From NCBI GenBank assembly GCA_954871525.1, contig OX940863.1, positions 20,596,001 to 20,660,000 of the forward strand: a stretch of 64,000 nucleotides of DNA. The letters are read 5' to 3'. This DNA is from Parietaria judaica (Eukaryota > Streptophyta > Magnoliopsida > Rosales > Urticaceae). Both the position numbers and the translations under genes were made by a program. The notes under the pieces were generated by a model. That model had not been told where the DNA came from. It saw nothing but the letters and a program-made list of their open reading frames with translations, and did no database searches. Below, one piece after another: positions 59,706 to 64,000 of the stretch (position 1 is its first letter; the number at the start of each line of letters is the position of its first letter).

Positions 59706-59993
59706 AGGAATATTTACGGTAAAAATACCATAATATCCCTTTGTGTACACATTATATTCCCAATTCCATCTCGTCGTAGTAAAGGTTTCAAAGAACCAAA
59801 AAATAACTATGCCATAAGAAATTGGAACTTACGACATAATCATTTTTGGAACTTTTTCCAAGATAAAAATAATTTTTTTTAAAGTTTACGATAAAAAAAA
59901 TTGGAAAAGGAATTTTTGTCACGAAAGAATAAAATTTGAAATATGTCGCGTGCAAAAAAAAATACTTCGTGACACTTTTGCCACAAATATCCC
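59706..59993. mobile_element. Degenerate inverted-repeat element (member 6, tentative)
   Basis: The left end AGGAATATTTACGGTAAAAA and the reverse complement of the right end (GGGATATTTGTGGCAAAAGT) match each other and the other members. Interior pairing and target duplication are not convincing. Confidence 0.4.
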
Positions 59994-60121
59994 AATTATA
60001 GTATATAGTATAGCAAATGCATAATTAATTACTGCAAAAATAATCAACCTACGTGTTTCGTGCGCTTATATATATATATATATAATTTATGTTGTTTATT
60101 ATTTAATCAGTAATTAGTGGG

Positions 60122-60616
60122 TGTTGGATCCCAATTCACGGATCTGCAAAGAACACGAATAACACCAAAAGAAATCGAACAGAAAAATAAAGGACACAAA
60201 CTTTTGGGAGAAGAAATTCTCTGATTAATAATCGAAGGCTAAATACAAGGAGATAAACTCGAAATTCTAATGGACTCAACACACATTACAAAGTGTACAA
60301 TGCTAGGTTTATATAGCCTCTCATAGGTGAAACCCTAGCTAACCAAATCGCACAAAATCAGGAAACTACCCTAAATAATCTCGCCGAATCTTTGACTTGA
60401 TTTGCTTGCTCCTCAAGTTACGCGTCTTCCTTTCTGGGTAGAGTTTCCTTTTCCTGCCCGGACAGTCTCTCTGTCCCCGAGCTGGCCTGCTCGTATGCTC
60501 CGGGCTGAGCTTGCCTTCTATCCGGACACTCTGCTTGTGTTCTCCCGAGCTGGGCTGAACGGCTGTCCGTCCTGGGTTCTGGTCGTCACCCGGACTAAGT
60601 CAAGCTTAAGCTCACA
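60122..60616 (-). repeat. 3' LTR of Copia copy 2
   Basis: 495 bp, TGTGAGCTTAAGC...GGATCCAACA in element sense, with a conserved TATA box (minus TATATAAA, 60308-60315). Shorter than the 512-bp LTR of copy 1, and its left part diverges from the GCTCGAG repeats there. Confidence 0.93.
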
Positions 60617-63600
60617 TTCTCCCCCGTAAGCTTGACTTGCTTTCACTCTCTTCACTCCGAGCAGCTCTCTCATCTCTTCGAACTTGACTCTCCCTAGAGC
60701 CTTAGTAAGAATGTCTGCCCGTTGCTCCCTCGTGTTGACGAACTCCACGATGATCTCTCGCTTCTCCACACACTCACGAATGTAGTGAAACTTCGTGTCA
60801 ATGTGTTTGCTCCGTCCATGGAACACTGGATTCTTCATCAACGCAATTGCAGACTTGTTGTCCACGTAGAGAGTAGCTGGTCTCTGCTCGGATCCGGTCA
60901 CTTCACTAAGTAGCCCCTTCAACCACATAGCTTGACATGCTGCTGCGGTTGCCGCCATGAACTCTGCTTCGCATGAGGATAGAGCTACTGTCTGCTGCTT
61001 TTGAGACTGCCAGGTGATCAGGTTTCCGTTGAGGTAGAACGCCATCCCTCCGGTACTCTTCCTGTCATCGATATCACCGGCCAGATCACTGTCCGTAAAG
61101 CCGACTAGTACTTCTGCTCCACTTCCTCGGTTGTACTGGATCCCGTAGTCCGTCGTGCCCTCACGTAACGCAAGATGTGCTTCACCGCCTGCTGGTGTGC
61201 ACTCGTGGGCTTCTCCATGTATCGACTGACTATCCCGACTGCGTGTGAAATGTCTGGTCGGGTGTGGGTGAGATACCTCAGGCACCCGATCACGCGTCTG
61301 TACTCCGTGGGATCCACTCTTCTCCCTTCAGCATCCTTCCCGAGCTGCAGCTTCGCCTCCATAGGGTACTTGCTCGAGTTACAGTCCGTCATCTCGAACT
61401 GTTTAAGGATCTTCTTCGCATAGGCCGACTGCTTCAGCGTAATGCAGTCCTTCTTCTGTTCCACCTCTAGACCGAGGTAGTACGAAAGTAATCCGAGGTC
61501 ACTCATCTCGAATTCGGCCATCATCTGCTGCTTGAATCCATCTACGCCTCCTGCGCTGGATCCTGTGACGATCAGGTCGTCCACATACACTCCCACGATC
61601 AGAGTTTCCTGCCCGGTACTCCTGGTGTAGACTGCCTGCTCGCTCAAGCACTTTGTGAATCCAAGATTCTTCAAGCTCTTGTCAAGGCGGATGTTCCACG
61701 CTCTTGGTGCTTGTTTCAACCCGTATAAGGCCTTGGATAGCTTGTACACCTTCTGCTCCTTGCCCGTGACGCCGAACCCCTCTGGTTGCTTGACGTACAC
61801 TTCTTCTTCGAGGTCACCGTTTAGGAATGCCGATTTGACATCCAGATGGTGAATTTCCCAACCTCGATGAGCTGCTAGGGCTAGGATGAGTCTGATCGTG
61901 TCCAGTCTTGCTACTGGAGCAAAGACTTCCTCAAAGTCTATGCCTTTCCTCTGCACGTAGCCTTTAGCTACCAGCCTTGCCTTGTGCTTAAGGACATTCC
62001 CCTCAGTGTCCTTCTTCAGCTTAAACACCCACTTCAGGCCGATGGGATTATGACCTTTGGGCAGGTCGGTAAGCTCCCATGTCCTGTTCTTCTCAATGGA
62101 CTCCATCTCCTTCTTCATTGCTTCCTGCCACTCCTGCTCGGCTGCTGCCTCCTGGAAGCTGGCTGGTTCTTCTGCACACAACAAAGAAAGTTCCTCCAGG
62201 CTCATCTCCACTTCTTGAGTCTGATCGTAGACGTCTGCTAGAGGTCGGAATCCTCTTGGGCCGTCTTTTATGGAGGAATCTCCCGAGCTGGACGGGCTGG
62301 TCCTGCTCGGACTTGGTGTCCTGGGTGTATCCGGGGTGCTCTCTCCCGGGCTGGGTTCCCTCGTTTCTGGCAAGACTGTTCCCGAGCTGGGTGTTCCGGG
62401 TTGCTCCTGTTCGGCAACATCCTGGTCGTCTTCGACAATGAACTCCACTGAGTTCTGCTCGGGTTCTCCATTCTCGTCGCGCCAATCCCACTTCATCTCC
62501 TCTTCGAACACAGCATCTCTGCTCACTTGGAGTCTGCCGCGTCGTGGATCATAGAGTCTGTGTGCCTTGCTTCCTTCTTCAACGCCAAGGTACACCATCT
62601 TCTGACTCCGGTCGTCCAGCTTCTTGAGATGTGGCCCCACAATCTTCACGTGTGCGGTGCATCCGAACACTTTCAAATGTTCTAAGTGGGGTTTCTTCCC
62701 TTTCCACGCCTGGTAGGGGGTACGTTCTCCTAGCGCTTTGGTAGGCAAACGATTAAGCAGGTAGACGGCATGCCTTACTGCTTCTGCCCAAAAACGGGCT
62801 GGAACTTGCATGCTCTTGAGCAAGCTCCTCGATGTGTTCATCACAGTTCGGTTTCGTCTTTCCACCACGCCATTCTGTTGGGGTGTGTGGGGTGCGGACA
62901 GGTGACGCTGAATTCCTTCCTGGTCGCAGAACTCTCCGAACTGCTGGGAAGTGAATTCTCCTCCTCGGTCTGTACGCAAGACCTTGAACCTGTGCACCGA
63001 GCCATTCTCCACGATCTTCTTGAACTTCTTGAAGACCTCAAAGGCTCCGCTCTTTTCCTTAAGCATATAAACCCACATCCAGCGACTGTAATCATCAACA
63101 AGTAAAAGAAAGTACTTGTTACCTGCCAATGTTGCTGGGGTGACTGGACCACATAGGTCTGCATGCACCAACTGTAGGGGTCTCTCTGCTCGGAATTTGG
63201 CCTTGATCGGAAACGGTATCCTCGCCTGTTTCGCGATCATGCAGCAGTCACATAGCTGGTCGGGGTGTTCAATCTTGGGAACCCCGAAGGCCATCTTCTT
63301 CTCGCCCATCATCTTGAGCGCATGAAAATTCACGTGTCCGAGTCGTGCGTGCCATAGCCAAGCCGGGTCCGCCATCGATGCCATGAGACAGACGGGCTGA
63401 CACGTCTTCAGGAGAATCTTGTAGAGCCTGTTGGATGTTCGCTCCACCTTCATCAACAGATCTCCTTCCTTGGTCCACATCTTCAGGTAGGACCCTTGCA
63501 GCAACACCGTGTTCCCGATCTCAGTCATCTGTCCTAGACTGATGATGTTGCTTTTCAACTTCGGGATGAAATACACCTGGGTCATCAGACGCTGGTCGCC

Positions 63601-64000
63601 ATTCTTGCACTCGAACAGGATCGACCCTCTGCCTCTGATCTCTACGACTGATCCGTCGCCGAATTTCACGCTGCCCGTGATCTTCTCATCGAGCTCTTCA
63701 AACTTAGCTCGGTCCCCAGTCATGTGGTTGCTAGCTCCGTTGTCTAAGTACCATATGTCGGTACTGACCTTCTTCTCTCTGTCTACGAGGAGGTTTGCAA
63801 TAACCTTATCCTCGATGAGGAAAACCTTCTCGCTGGTCTCCTCCGGACAGGTCTGCTCGGCCTCTGGGCTGATCGGCACACTGATCACTTCTGCCCGGGC
63901 CTTGGCGTCACACTCGCTATTCTGTTCGTCCAGGTGCATTTCCTGCTCGGCAAACAACAATGCCGGCTGTTGCTGATCGTCTGGGAATCTTGCTAGATTC
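60518..64000 (-). pseudogene. Copia pol polyprotein, one frameshift, 5' part outside window
   Basis: Continuous from 64000 down to about 61162, with the protease motif [13 protein letters not shown], integrase zinc motif HARLGH...CDCC, a complete integrase core, reverse transcriptase ([33 protein letters not shown]) and part of RNase H. One base is missing near 61161 relative to copy 1 (GTGAGGGC versus GTGAAGGGC), shifting the frame before [11 protein letters not shown]. The other frame then completes RNase H (SCEAEFMAA, TKALGRVKF) and runs into the LTR to 60518. The gag and start lie beyond the window. Apart from the frameshift I see no stop. Confidence 0.9.

Larger units (their letters stand above)
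60122..64000 (-). mobile_element. Copia LTR retrotransposon copy 2, cut by the window end
   Basis: Minus-strand element of the same family as 16807-22134. The 3' LTR is 60122-60616, next to the polypurine tract GGGGGAGAA; pol runs through and leaves the window at 64000. The base block next to the LTR is GTGGG (60117-60121), the expected duplication to look for at the other end. Compared with copy 1 it has only one visible lesion, so it is younger or better preserved. Confidence 0.95.

Noticed and set aside
1..64000. Endogenous viral sequence or organelle DNA insertion
   Set aside because: All reverse-transcriptase-bearing sequence has Copia domain order with LTRs and 5-bp duplications, and no block with organelle gene content was seen.

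Overview
The window looks like ordinary nuclear DNA of a eudicot plant. It is AT-rich, its few genes are spaced far apart and have plant-type families and introns, and plant transposable elements lie between and inside one another. Nothing resembles a prokaryotic operon, a CRISPR array, an organelle genome or a virus. I cannot name the species from the sequence.

Host genes. (1) 6138-6653, minus: an intronless RING-H2 E3 ligase of the BRH1 type, with a TATA box at 6756-6763. (2) 37643-39987, plus: a two-exon BTB/POZ protein (618 residues), preceded by four imperfect tandem repeats that each carry a W-box core. (3) 41468-41540, plus: a tRNA-Ala(AGC) gene with a T-run terminator. (4) 41899-44820, minus: a five-exon phosphoglycerate-mutase-like (histidine phosphatase) gene of the AT74 type (328 residues), with a long, repeat-filled first intron and an overlapping upstream ORF.

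Mobile elements. 13351-15641 (minus) is a complete short LTR element with identical 345-bp LTRs, a 5-bp target duplication and an intact Gypsy-type gag but no pol (a TR-GAG element). 16807-22134 (plus) is a complete Copia element with 512-bp LTRs and a gag-pol broken by stops and one frameshift. It sits inside an older CACTA-like element (from 16465) that carries a decayed transposon protein gene. 24040-24746 is a long-inverted-repeat element. 25504-33008 is a Mutator-like terminal-inverted-repeat element with a 9-bp duplication, split by a 6.8-kb non-coding LTR element (26056-32895, minus). That LTR element in turn holds a solo LTR of its own family in the opposite orientation (26837-27457). 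Further inverted-repeat elements lie at 2279-2799, 43578-43965 (inside intron 1 of the mutase gene), 46810-48004, 54060-56443 (split by a hAT-like insert) and 59706-59993. Two small hAT-type MITEs with perfect 8-bp duplications are at 4084-4367 and 5459-5649. 60122-64000 (minus) is a second, younger-looking Copia copy of the same family as the first; it runs off the window.

The rest is AT-rich intergenic DNA with microsatellites. No new enzymatic system was found. The most interesting signals are the intact TR-GAG element, the shared terminal signature of five or six otherwise different inverted-repeat elements, the W-box repeat array upstream of the BTB gene, and the Copia pol frame that runs through the polypurine tract into a repeat-encoding part of the LTR.
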